50,744 bases of DNA from Calcarisporiella thermophila CBS 279.70. Lineage: Eukaryota > Calcarisporiellomycota. A program made the translations under genes and the position numbers. Positions within the stretch are counted from its first letter, which is position 1. Every line of letters starts with the position of its first letter. The notes beneath the pieces are model-generated. The model did no database searches. It saw only the letters and a list, made by a program, of their open reading frames with translations, and had not been told where the DNA came from. Location: positions 766,737-817,480 of the forward strand of contig NW_027192200.1 in NCBI RefSeq assembly GCF_041956535.1. Reading direction: 5' to 3'. This document shows, piece after piece, positions 31,558-42,170 of this stretch.

Positions 31558-32713
31558 TTAATTCCCTTTCCCAATGCCCAGTTTTAACTTGTTTAACACG
31601 CCTGCTATGTTGTTCAATGGAAGCTGGCCGTCCTTTAAAGGACAATCAAAGTCTGCGCTGTTGCTGATCACTGGAGCTATATTAAGAGCAGGGGTTAGGT
31701 GGCTATACAATTTGAATCGTAAAAACATTATTTCTTACAGATATCAAAAAAGAGGATTCTCAGCGTTAATGTCAAATCATAGTTGACTTTGAGCTTCTGT
31801 TTTGGTGAACCTGTAAATCCACACTTGTTGGCAATATCGGCAATAACTGCTTGTCCATCCTAAGCAAAGCATAATATTAGAATCCAAGGACACAAAGGAG
31901 GTCTCAAGCAAACACTACCTTCATTGTGGGATCATATTTAAGCGATAGAGGGAATGTAAGGTTATTCTGCGAGTGAGCTCCAATATTCACGTTGGTCAAG
32001 TTGCCGCCACCAAATGGAACCCCTCTGCTGTTGGGATCGTTGGGGTTAGGGTAGTAGGCCTAAGCGAACGCATTAATTCAGACACAGAAACAAAACACAA
32101 AGCTGCAGATACTCACATCAGCTTTTATGGTTGAGAAAGTTGCCCCAAGGATGTTTGGGTTGGACACATTCACAAGAAGTCCAATGTTAATGGCAAAAGA
32201 GTTGCCAGTGCCCTGTTCATAGGTTGCCAACCCTTGGGGATGCGGCCCAACCCCTTTGAAATTTATTTCTGGCTTTTTGAATGTAGCAGCGATAACTCCC
32301 GCAGCAATACCAAGGCCAACAATGATTATAAGGAACCCACAGCATACAAACCGGAGCCACACAGGGCAGTACCAACAGCAAGGACCCATGAAACCTCTGC
32401 GTTTAGGCTTCTCGTCAAAATCATCGTCAAAACGAGAATATCCCTCTTTAGTGCTGGCAAATGTCCCTAAATTTCCCGGAGTAACGGAGTTGGATTCTGG
32501 ATTGGATGCGAGATTGGCCGTGGAATTAAGTGCCAGATTATCTCTAGACCCACGCAGGTGAAACTCGCTTTCGCTTGGAGATACAGAATATCTGTTGGTT
32601 TGATAAGGAACATATGGAGACTCTGGGTTTCTGGAAAGATTATGCGTGGTTAGCTTGTCGCTGATATTCCGGGCCATTCTGATATTGGTCGTCATAGTGT
32701 TTGCGATAGGCAT
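31558..32713 (-). CDS. Single-pass membrane protein with a LEA2-type domain
   Basis: Four exons: 32713-32117, 32059-31919, 31859-31739, 31676-31558; phases agree; 325 aa. A Ser/Asn-rich, probably disordered cytosolic N-terminus (about 105 residues) leads to a cysteine cluster (GPCCWYCPVWLRFVCC), one transmembrane helix (about 120-145, FLIIIVGLGIAAGVIAATF) and a beta-rich exoplasmic or luminal domain (NIGLLVNVSNPNILGATFST; TNVNIGAHSQNNLTFPLSL; VNYDLTLTLRILFFD). The NVSNPN motif with its following strand is typical of LEA2/WHy folds that plants and fungi share. The juxtamembrane cysteines are possible palmitoylation sites. No enzymatic residues. Start uncertain: an ATG at 32735 in another frame opens a 31-codon Tyr/Gln/Asn-rich frame that looks protein-like (see findings). 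Confidence 0.8.
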
Positions 32714-33286
32714 TTTCTTGATAATTATATGACATGATGAGTAATGCAAGAGTGCTTGCGAAAAGACAAAAAGTGGATTATATGGTAAAAATCGTTTGGA
32801 AACTCATTGACTGGTGCCATTTAAACAGGTACCAAAAATAATTTGCGGATTGCATTGGTCGGGGCACCTTGTGCACAGCCATCGATCGGTCTTCACGGGG
32901 CTGATGTTATAAGAAGTTTAAGAATCGTATGTATGACGTCGACATTCTCTCCTTGGTAATAGAGACTATCGCGTCGCTTTTGACATTGCATTGAGTGTTC
33001 TTAAGAGTAAATACCTTCGCCGTCTTAGCGTGTAAATTAAAAAAAGGTATGTCTACTTTCTTCTTAGTCTAGATAGTTTGCTGTCTTATGAAATGATTTT
33101 ATATTTACTTTCTGTTTTTACATCATTATAAGATTATATAAGAGTGGGAAATTGGAATCTCTCATTTTAATCGCTCTCTTTCTTTTATTCAAACATCAAA
33201 TCATCTTAATATTATAGGTATAAATTTTCACGAGAAAAATAGTACCCAATTAAGAAATAAGCAGTGGCTAGAGTCCGGTGGCAAAG
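32714..33286. other. Divergent promoter of the LEA2 and CRM1 genes
   Basis: 573 nt between divergent starts. AT-rich near CRM1, with T-runs; no clear TATA box. The part next to 32735 may contain coding sequence for a longer LEA2-protein N-terminus. Confidence 0.45.
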
Positions 33287-36200
33287 ATGGATGTAATGTT
33301 TATGTTGCAGTTTATTACGTCCAGAAATTATAATATGCTCATGGTTGGGTTTTCTTATAGGCTATACTTGATTTTAGTCGAGAACTCGATGTTGTCGTAC
33401 TGGATCGAGTGGTTAATACATTTTACCAGGGAGTAGGAGCAGAGGTACTTCGAAAATGGCATTTATATTAGCAATCAACAATATTGCCTAATACTTTTTC
33501 ACATTGAACATAGCAACAAATGGCACAGCAAGTTCTAACACAATTTCAAGAGCACCCTGATGCCTGGCAGCGTGTGGATCGAATCCTTGAGAGCTCAACG
33601 GTCCCACAGACAAAATTCATTGCCCTTCAGATCCTCGAGAAGTTTGTACAAACGCGTTGGAAAACCCTACCGAATGAACAGCGAACAGGTAGCTTGCTTG
33701 AATGAGGAAATATTTTCACTATGTGATATTAATATCTCTTGCTATAGGCATTCGGAACTATATTGTCTCGGTTATTCTTAAAGTGTCTAGTGACGAAGCA
33801 ACCCTTCATAGCCAGAAGACCTACATCACCAAATTGAACATGGTGCTTGTACAGGTAAGCTCACGTATTTTTCAAAGTGCAAATGATTATACCTCACATT
33901 TACTTTCAATTTCAGATTTTGAAGCAGGAATGGCCTCATAACTGGCCAAGCTTTATTTCCGAGATCGTGAGCTCAAGTCGAAGCAGTCTGTCGGTATGCG
34001 AGAATAACATGTCCATTCTGAAGCTGCTTAGGTAAGTGTACACTTTATCTTTCTTCTTTTTAACAGGATATTAATTGAAATATTATTAGTGAGGAGATTT
34101 TTGATTTCTCAACCGAGCAAATGACTCAAGCCAAAGCAAAAAATTTAAAGACCACACTATGTGGCGAATTCTCAGAGATTTTCCAGCTCTGCATTGAAGT
34201 GCTGGAGAAGGCACAAAATCCATCCTTGATTGTCTCCACACTAGAAACGCTATTGCGATTCCTGAACTGGATTCCGCTGGGCTATATCTTCGAAACAAAT
34301 ATTATCGAAAACCTTCGCAATCGGGTAAGCCACTCTTGTCTCTCTGGCAATGCTGAATGTCTAACCTATGATATATCTCTAGTTCCTTGAGATTCCTCAA
34401 TTCCGCAACGTTACCCTGAAGTGTCTGACGGAAATTGGTGGATTATATGCTCCAGAATACGATGAAAAATTTGTGAATATGTTCGGATTGGTAATGGTAT
34501 CGATTCAGTCGATTATACCCATGAATGTTGGTGAGTATCTTGTTTTATATTATGTCTGATTGTCCTATTGTTTATAAAATTTAATCTTCCGCTCCCTACA
34601 GATTTGGTGAAAATATACGAAAATAGCTCAAATGAAGACCAAGAGTTCGTTCAGAACCTTGCACTTTTTTTGACTAGCTTTTTAAGCTCCCACTTAAAGG
34701 TTCGCCAGCACTATATTCAATTTGGACTTAGTTTGACTGATACCAATACTTACCAACTCAAATAGTTACTAGAGTCCCGACCCCAAATGCATGAAATCAT
34801 TGCTGTAGCGCATCGCTACCTTATTAATATATCCAAAGTGGAAGAACGTGAAATATTCAAAGTCTGTCTGGAGTATTGGAGTGGATTGGTATGGACTCTT
34901 TTAGCCACTCTCGCGTTGGATACTTATCTTTACCGCGGCTTTTCTCTTAGGTCCAACAACTTTATGAAGAATTACGTCAAGAAGAATCTCCGTTATTAAA
35001 CCTGGGCCCTATGGCAAATGTCTCCCCACATCAACCGAGACGAATTATGTATTCGGATATTCTCTCCACTCTTCGGGTGGTCATGATCGAGCGTATGGTG
35101 AAACCTGAAGAGGTATACAATCTAATTTTGTATAGGAGTGGACACATTTTGATTTTTTATCCCTGCATATTCGTAGGTGTTGGTCGTAGAAAACGATGAG
35201 GGCGAAATCGTGCGGGAATTTGTCAAAGAAAGTGACACCATTGTGCTATATAAATCTATGCGCGAATGCTTGGTCTATCTTACCCATTTAGATGTCATCA
35301 ATACTGAGGTGATTATGACAAATAAGCTTGCAAGACAGGTAAATTTGCTCGGTAATTCCATCTTATATTTTTGAAAATTTATACGAGGGTTCTCCTTGTG
35401 TAGATGGATGGCTCTGAGTGGTCTTGGGCGAATCTCAATAAGCTTTGCTGGGCAATCGGCTCCATTTCGGGCGCTATGGCCGAGGAAACGGAAAAGCGCT
35501 TCCTTGTTACCGTGATCAAGGATCTACTTTCATTATGTGAGATGAAACGTGGCAAAGATAACAAAGCCGTTGTCGCGTCCAACATCATGTATATTGTTGG
35601 CCAATATCCAAGATTTTTGCGTGCCCATTGGAAATTTCTCAAAACGGTGGTTAACAAGTTGTTTGAATTCATGCATGAGCTACACGAGGGTAAAGTTCCT
35701 ATTACCGAATACACTTCTTTCAGCGGAATTGCGTCTAAATCTTCATTTATATATAGGCGTACAGGACATGGCATGTGATACATTCATAAAAATTGCGCAA
35801 CGATGTAAACGACACTTTGTTGTCCATCAAGTTGGCGAAACCCAGCCCTTCATTGATGAAATCTTGGACCACATGGATAGGATCACCTCTGATTTATCTC
35901 CACAACAGGTAATAATAACTGTGCTTACCATTTTTTTATTTGCAATACCATTCTAACTCAATGTTCAACATATCAGGTGCACACGTTCTACGATGCAGTT
36001 GGGTGCATGATCTCCGCTCAGACTAACAAGGCAATGCAGGAGCGCTTGATTAGTAAATGCATGGCTATGCCAAACTCGGCAGTAAGTGTTAATTTATCTT
36101 GAAAACTCAATAGCATTTTCTCAATTACCTCTTCTCCAAGTGGGACCATTTAATGTCTCAAGCAGCCCAGAATGTCGATGTGCTAAATAACCCAGATAAT

Positions 36201-37551
36201 GTAAAGCTCCTTGGCAATATCCTTAAAACAAATGTGGCCGCGTGTAGCTCTATTGGAAGCGGATTTTACGTCCAGATTGGGCGTATTTACATGGACATGT
36301 TGGGGCTCTATAAAGCAGTAAGTGGAATCATCTCTGATACGATTTCCGAGCAGGGCCCAATAGCTGCACGGCATAGCCGAGTGCGTGCACTCCGAACAAT
36401 TAAGAAAGAAGTGCTTAAGCTTGTGGACACCTATATCACACGGGCCGAGGATCTTGCTGCTGTGACAAATGATATGATTCCTCCGTTACTTGAGGCAGTG
36501 CTGAGTGATTATAACCGCAATGTTGAACAGGCCCGTGATTCGGAAGTTCTAGGGCTGATGGCAACTGTAATCTCTAAGCTGGGATCCTACATGACCGACA
36601 AAGTGCCAGCCATCTTAGAGGCCGTATTTGAATGTACCCTTGGCATGATCAACAAAGACTTTTCCGAATATCCCGAACATCGTGTAGCTTTCTTCAAATT
36701 CATTCAAGCCATTAACAAGCACTGCTTCCCAGGTACACCATCTTTCCTGCTCAAACACTTCGTTTATATTATTTATATAAATATGTATGTATATATTGTT
36801 GGCTAAATACTTTTATATTTTAATAGCCCTCCTAAGTCTCTCGCCTCCGCAATTCAAATTGGTCATGGATAGTGTGGTTTGGGCTTTCAAGCATACTATG
36901 CGCGATATTGCCGAAACAGGCCTAGTTATCTGCCTTGAGCTTATTAATAATTTTGCCAACTCCGAACAATCTATCTCCAATGCCTTTTTCCAAACCTATT
37001 TCCTCAGTATCCTGCAAGACGTGTTTTATGTGCTCAGCGATACGGACCATAAGAGCGGTTAGAATACCAAACAAACTAGCATGGTTGTTTCTGTATATTC
37101 TCGTTGACTCATGTCCTCTTTAACAATTCTAGGTTTCAAATTCCAAACGCAAGTGTTGGCTCGCATGTTCCAGCTGGTAGAATCCGGAGCCGTGCAAGCA
37201 CCGCTGTTCAACCCCTCACAAGTATCAAATCCGAATATGTCCAATAAGGAATTCTTGCACGAGTATGTCGTAAATCTACTTCAAACTGCATTTCCCCATC
37301 TGCAGCCAGTGCAGGTCCAGCGCTTCGCCACTGGTCTCTTCGAGCTCAATGGCGATCTCGTCAAGTTTAAGCTCCATGTGCGCGACTTTTTGATCCAGTT
37401 AAAAGAATTTGCGAGTACAGACAACGCGGATCTCTTCCTCGAAGAGCGGGAGGCGGAGTTGGAGGAAAAGCGAAAGTTAGAGAGAGAGAATGCGCTTAAG
37501 GTTCCAGGAATGGTAAAACCGGCTGATTTACCCATGGACGCGGAAGACTAA
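33287..37551 (+). CDS. CRM1: Exportin-1 (CRM1), nuclear export receptor
   Basis: Seventeen exons: 33287-33292, 33361-33444, 33514-33688, 33748-33854, 33916-34031, 34090-34324, 34383-34530, 34602-34699, 34766-34888, 34951-35112, 35177-35338, 35404-35689, 35757-35908, 35977-36081, 36141-36732, 36827-37057, 37133-37551. All phases agree; 1066 aa, the normal size. CRM1 is a HEAT-repeat karyopherin that carries leucine-rich NES cargo out of the nucleus with RanGTP. Seen: the N-terminal CRIME/importin-beta-N region ([36 protein letters not shown]), the NES groove and central region ([60 protein letters not shown]), and the C-terminal part ([31 protein letters not shown]) ending in an acidic tail. 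Cys517 ([11 protein letters not shown]) is the leptomycin-reactive cysteine position. The first exon is only six coding bases (ATG GAT), chosen because it joins in phase to [10 protein letters not shown]. The intron before 36141 ends in AAG. Confidence 0.97.
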
Positions 37552-37606
37552 GGCTCCATATCGCTTATTACATGGTTGTTTTGCAATTTCCCATAGTGTT
37601 TTTATT

Positions 37607-37612
37607 AATAAA
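37607..37612 (+). terminator. Polyadenylation signal of CRM1
   Basis: AATAAA 56 nt after the CRM1 stop codon, followed by a T-rich run at 37626. Confidence 0.5.
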
Positions 37613-37769
37613 AATACAATGCTATTCTTTTTTTTATCGCTCTCATTTCACACTCAAATGCGGACGAAGCGATGGGAGAACAACGTCGCCTCACCACAAG
37701 AAGAGTTGCTTTGAAAATTAATTTTGATCTTTCATCCACATAGATGCCTACGTCTCAATTGAACGCATT

Positions 37770-37967
37770 ATGCCTGGCAAAAAAATAGTAGGGCAGTTAG
37801 AGCTCAAAAGACCAGCGGACTTCCAGGATACTTGGTATATACAGATTCATGTGGCTTATCGCTGTGGCGAACCCACCTTGGTGTTTCGTTGTACAAGATC
37901 ATCCTATCGATGCTTGCCCACACTCTGGCAACAGTATGAAGTCCACAATGGGTTAGTATATTGGTGA
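37770..37967 (+). other. Unrecognised 65-codon ORF at the left edge of the duplication
   Basis: Open frame with many aromatic, Cys and Arg residues (QDTWYIQIHVAYRCGEPTLV), ending GLVYW-stop. The second duplicated segment starts with a frame ending GLAYW-stop at about 41058, so the duplicated unit may include the tail of an older gene. No family recognised; possibly mobile-element debris. Confidence 0.3.
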
Positions 37968-38041
37968 AAGAACAAGGAGAATGAGAGATGATATTAGCAC
38001 CAAGATTGAATTGGTTTAATTTTATGGCTAAACAATGAAAA

Positions 38042-38281
38042 TCAAGTAATAATCATTTTATTAATCTCTCTTTTTCCAAGCTTTGTTAGTGGATACTCCG
38101 TTCCTACGACATCAAATCCTTTGTATACATCACTAAATTGATGCTTGGTCACTGAATAAAGCCTAATAAAAGTACTCATTTGAGAGTAATTGCAAGAGAT
38201 ATAAAAAGTCCAGCCACCTACACGATGAATAGGACCAGTTTTCTCGTATACCTTTAGGAGACACCCAATATTATAGCTCAC
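38042..38281 (-). other. Minus-strand ORF conserved between the duplicated copies but open only in copy 1
   Basis: An open frame of about 79 codons with a protein-like composition (GCLLKVYEKTGPIHRVGGW; FDVVGTEYPLTKLG). The matching DNA in copy 2 (about 41160-41370) keeps pieces such as LLKLYAETGFIHCV but has stops. This suggests a gene, or part of one, divergent from Uma2, that decayed in copy 2. Whether copy 1 is a complete gene is unknown; no start or partner exon was fixed. Confidence 0.3.
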
Positions 38282-38681
38282 CTCTCAAGTATATATTTGC
38301 TTGTAAGTCTCCCAACAATCCCATGGGCGTGACGTTAGAAATGACAACATAATGCCTTTTTTTACGATATATATTTAATATCGCAATCCACAAATGTATA
38401 TCAAAACACTGAGAGATTATTACATATGCTGAATTGACTTGAGCTAAATCGAAATTCTATCGAAAAAGTTTTGCGAGCGTATCAGTTTATAACATATGAT
38501 CTATAACTGGGTAAAAATACACTTTAAAATTATAAAAAAGCAAAAATATTACAATACACACTTTTCAAATACAATACCCCGATAATCCACCTTTACTTAA
38601 TAAGTCAAGGTAGCATATATTCCTGAAAATATTATAGAGGTAGTAGTTTTTTATCGACATACTCTCATCCCATTTTCAAAT

Positions 38682-38721
38682 GATTTTACTGAATTATTAA
38701 AACAATTAATTCAGTAAAATC
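38682..38721. repeat. Perfect inverted repeat upstream of Uma2 copy 1
   Basis: Arms 38682-38696 (gattttactgaatta) and 38707-38721 are perfect 15-nt reverse complements around a 10-nt loop. It lies about 115 nt before the ATG at 38836, and the matching place in copy 2 lacks it. Confidence 0.8.
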
Positions 38722-38835
38722 TTTGAAAACCTAATATCAATTTGTGACTGGTAAGCGGCCACTTTGTATGCACCATTAGATTAAATAGCAGAAACTGAAG
38801 ACGCATATATTGAATAAAGACCGAATTTTTTAGAG

Positions 38836-39798
38836 ATGTCTTGTCCAGCTTCTTCACGGCATAAAATCACTCAATTACCAACTGTATCAGTGACAGAAGT
38901 ACAAAATGATGTGATGCCCTCAATAAACGGTGAGATATCGGACTTGATTGACAATTACAGCCCGGATCGCGTTTACACCATTGAGCAATTTGAGAAAATC
39001 AACGATTGGCTTAAAACTCACGATATAGTGATTGATGGAATTCCAATTAGCCACTTCGAACGCGACTTGAAGGGTAGGCTTATCCCGATGCCTCAATCGC
39101 CAATAAGTAAAGAAGCCGTAGTTGCAGAGATTCTTGGTCAATTGAGACGTTGGAATATCTGTACTCAACAAAATGGTATCGTCACCAGCTCCCAAGGAGG
39201 TTTCAACTTTGCTGTATTAGGGGGGAGAGAGATCAAGGCCCCGGATATTGCCTTTACTCCAAAAGAAACATTTCGTGCTTTAGACCAGCAACAGCTTAGA
39301 ACTTTTCAAGGCCAACCTTTTCATCCCACATTCGTGGTTGAAGTGGAAGACGTTTCAAGACCCTCTAAACTGGCTGAACTCACTGAGAAGTTCAAAGGAA
39401 GCTATTTTCCTGCTGGCGTTGAGTTGGGTTGGTTGATTGATCCAGATAACAAGAAAATATACGTGTTCAAGAAAACTCGAAACGGAAGTGTGCGACGATA
39501 TTCCCATGAGTGGAAAAACGTTAGTGGAGGTAACGTGTTGCCCAGATTTGTGTTAAAAATTCGATTAGTGGAAGATGTTATATCTCAGGTTTGTTGTTAT
39601 TTTATTTTTATTTTTTTACTCTGCAATACAAGTCTGATATTACATATTGTTATGATGTAGGAACCATCGGAATCTGGTTCATCGTCTCAAGGAAACCTTG
39701 AGATCCACTGCCCCGAATGTACTGAGATTTTTTCTGATCGATTTAGTTTCGTTAGTCATTATGAAGATGAACATGCGCGAAAGTGGCATAATAGTTAA
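38836..39798 (+). CDS. Uma2-family PD-(D/E)XK nuclease fused to a C2H2 zinc finger, copy 1
   Basis: Two exons, 38836-39588 and 39661-39798 (72-nt intron with a GTTTGT donor); 296 aa. Exon 1 carries a Uma2-type (DUF820) restriction-endonuclease-like domain: SKEAVVAEILGQL at 91-103, SSQGGFNFAVLGGREIKAPD at 118-137 with the catalytic-type Asp137, FVVEVEDVSRPSKLAEL with Glu169/Glu171 (166-182), then YFPAGVELGWLIDPDNKKIY. In bacteria these proteins are abundant but poorly understood nucleases. Exon 2 adds a Ser/Glu linker and one classical zinc finger, CPEC at 268-271 with His284 and His289 (C-x2-C-x12-H-x4-H). The MSCPASS start is chosen because it is shared with copy 2, while upstream codons here meet a stop. 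No signal peptide. Function untested; a nuclear DNA-binding or DNA-cutting role is inference. Confidence 0.85.
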
Positions 39799-40265
39799 AA
39801 GAATCAGATATATCTGTAATTTATGCTATTTTCATCCGCGTATCTCGGAAGTCAGTCAAGGCAACCTGAGTATCCTGGATTTACTACAACACCATCTAAA
39901 GAGAAAATGGTACAATTCGCTACCTGGAAGAACTTATATGCTTTATACATATAAATTTATACCTTTTTTGCATTTGCTTGCTACGATGTTATAATATTTT
40001 CCTTTACATCATATGTATCTTAGTTACAGTAGCAATGCTGCATTCCATTTATCTACACAATGCCAATACTCCTTGATATATATCTTGCTTCATCCATACT
40101 CTGTACATATTCACTTAATAATAATGTTTTTACTCTCCTTTCTGGCAGCTATTCTTGGCTGATACCTTTGTCTCTTTTCCATATTGATCCCTCTTCTACT
40201 GCCACTTCTCGTTAAATAGGTAATGTTTACACCTCCCCTCCTGTCCTGCTCTGATGATGAATGAA
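39799..40265. other. 3' region of Uma2 copy 1 and end of the duplicated segment
   Basis: Similarity to copy 2 runs to about 40130; the rest is AT-rich with no gene seen. Confidence 0.5.
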
Positions 40266-40752
40266 CTAATTACCAGTTATTTTACGCACTTCGCTTCTGA
40301 TAAACTCTCGTAGTTTAGTAGTAGAGCCTCTGAGATTCTCATTACTATGGTAATCTAAAGATGTGAATAGAGCCAAAAATGTCGATATTTTATTTACAGC
40401 TTTCAGGTTCCAACTTATGCTATTCAAAGTTTAGTACCTTCATCTGACATCTCAGGCTCGTCAAAGTCTTCTCCCGGGATATCCCTCTCTATAGCACAGT
40501 GGACAGCATTTGAGGCCTGACTCTCTGTTCCGTCGGAGTTTCTGCTCGATTGTGTTGCAATCTCTTTTGATTTTACTAATTGATATGCACCTAAATCGTA
40601 GAATTTGAGTATAAAATAAGTGTGATTATGGGTGCCATTAATAATGGTAAATTAACTGATTACATACGTTCATTATATATCAGCTGTTTTATCCATTCGT
40701 ATATAACCCAGTCGCCCTGAGTGGGAGGGAAATATTTCGCCTCACTTTTAAA
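40266..40752 (-). CDS. 3' part of an unrecognised gene between the Uma2 copies
   Basis: Three exons join in phase on the minus strand: 40752-40668, 40590-40438 and 40354-40266, with introns of 77 and 83 nt carrying normal GT..AG ends, and TAG at 40266. Together they encode about 108 residues including SEAKYFPPTQGDWVIYEWIK, then an acidic Ser/Glu-rich stretch (PGEDFDEPEMSDE) and a basic end (TKLREFIRSEVRKITGN). No family recognised. The frame stays open upstream of 40752 to about 40803 but then meets a stop without an ATG, and a plus-strand transposase-like exon overlaps there, so the 5' end is missing or truncated. It lies outside the duplicated segments. Confidence 0.4.
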
Positions 40753-40821
40753 CTGAATTAAAATTGCTAAAAAAATGAATTCTATTTGCTTACAAAGATC
40801 TTATTACCCCGCCCATATTAG

Positions 40822-41058
40822 ATTCCCTCTAATTTTGGAAAGCCACCCTGCGATATCTACAAGTTAAACGAAGGATTCAAAGCCGAGGAATGGAAGAACT
40901 GGGTTGCCTAGCATTGGCTTGATTTTCTTGAAGAATACATGCCTCCGAGGTAAATGATTTCGCTTGTTTTTTTTTAATTTTACAGAATTTCAAGAGTGAT
41001 ATACGCTTAATGTTATTTTTTTAAACGGAGAATTATAGGGAGGATGGCTTAGCATATT
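40822..41058 (+). pseudogene. Possible transposase fragment (fungal tnp2-like)
   Basis: From 40822 the frame reads IPSNFGKPPCDIYKLNEGF then KAEEWKNWVA, meets TAG at 40909-40911, and resumes with HWLDFLEEYMPPR before a GTAAAT donor at 40950. An acceptor at about 41038 would join in phase to a short EDGLAYW end. The P..F......I.K...GFKAEEW.NW pattern recalls the start of the catalytic part in tnp2/Plavaka-type transposases of fungi, from memory only. The in-frame stop shows decay if that is correct. Confidence 0.35.
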
Positions 41059-41597
41059 GGTGAGAAAATAAGGACGATGAGAGATGATATTAAAACCAAG
41101 ATTGAATCAACTTGATTAAATTTTATGGTTAAACAATGAAAATCTAGTAATAATCTTTAAATTAATTCCTCTTTTTACTAAACTTGTTAGTAGATATTAT
41201 GTCCCAACCACATCAAATCTTCACTATTCATCGCTAAATTGATACGTGATCTCTGAATAAAGCCTAATAAAATAGTTCATTTGAGAATAATTGCAAGGTG
41301 TAAAAAAGCCCGGTCGACACAATGAATAAATCCAGTTTCCGCGTATAGCTTCAGGAGACTCCTAGTTCTATAGAGTACCTCCCAACATCAATGGTATTTG
41401 TTAGTAAATGAACTCAGCATTTCTATGGACAAGTCGTCATCAATGACGCCTTAGTGCCTTTTTTATGAGATATATATCTAATTGCGCAATCCACGAATGT
41501 ATATCGGAGCACTAAGTGATCTGTGCATATACTGAATTGACTTGAGCTAAGCCGATATTCTATCGAGAAAGTTTGGCGACCGTGTAAGTTTATAATA

Positions 41598-41857
41598 TCC
41601 TATTTGAAACCAATTTATTTGCATTCGCACTCTTAAATTCAATAGTACCCATAGATAAAGGAGTTCATGTGAATTATGGCACGATTTGGTGTGTGTACGA
41701 TTGAGTGCGCAAAATTGTAGAATATAAAGGTTACGAGCAACTTGAAATTAATAAATTTTAATTGATACAATAGTAAGAATGTAAAATATGCCTTGTGTTA
41801 AAGTTGAATAATTAACTAGCTTAGCAGCAAATAGCCAACTAAACGATAATTTATAGT
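41598..41857. repeat. Segment present only in duplication copy 2
   Basis: Copy 1 reads from gtttataa almost directly into ctataactgggtaaa (38485-38515), while copy 2 has roughly 255 bp between gtttataa and ttataactgtgtaaa. I see no clear terminal inverted repeats or target-site duplication, so it may be an insertion in copy 2 or a deletion from copy 1. Confidence 0.6.
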
Positions 41858-42170
41858 TATAACTGTGTAAAATGAGAGTTACTCTTTACAATAATAATAA
41901 AAAAAGCAAAATGTTACAATACACACTTTTCAAATTCAATATCCTGATAATCCTGCTTTTCTTTATAAGTCATAGTAGCATATATTCCTGGGAATATTGT
42001 AGAAACAGTAGTTTTATTATCAACATATTCTCACCGCAATTTTGAAAGATGTTTTTTTAAGCTGAAATAATAGAGGTCAATTGTGGCTGGCGGCCAGTTT
42101 GTATGCGCCATAAGATTTAATGGCAAAAACTAAAAAAGCATATATTGAACTGAACATAAAATTTTCAGAG

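Larger units (their letters stand above)
37945..40130 (+). repeat. Tandem segmental duplication, copy 1
   Basis: Matches 41040-43435 in the same orientation over the left edge (tatattggtga), a long non-coding stretch, the Uma2-C2H2 gene and about 330 bp after it. Examples outside the gene: gatgagagatgatatt at the left edge, ttacaatacacacttttcaaa upstream of both genes, and ctggatttactacaac downstream. Copy 1 has a palindrome (38682-38721) that copy 2 lacks; copy 2 has about 255 bp (roughly 41598-41857) that copy 1 lacks. Confidence 0.9.

Noticed and set aside
42120-42170. Upstream ATG as start for Uma2 copy 2
   Set aside because: The aligned upstream codons of copy 1 contain a stop, so the shared start at 42171 is the better choice.
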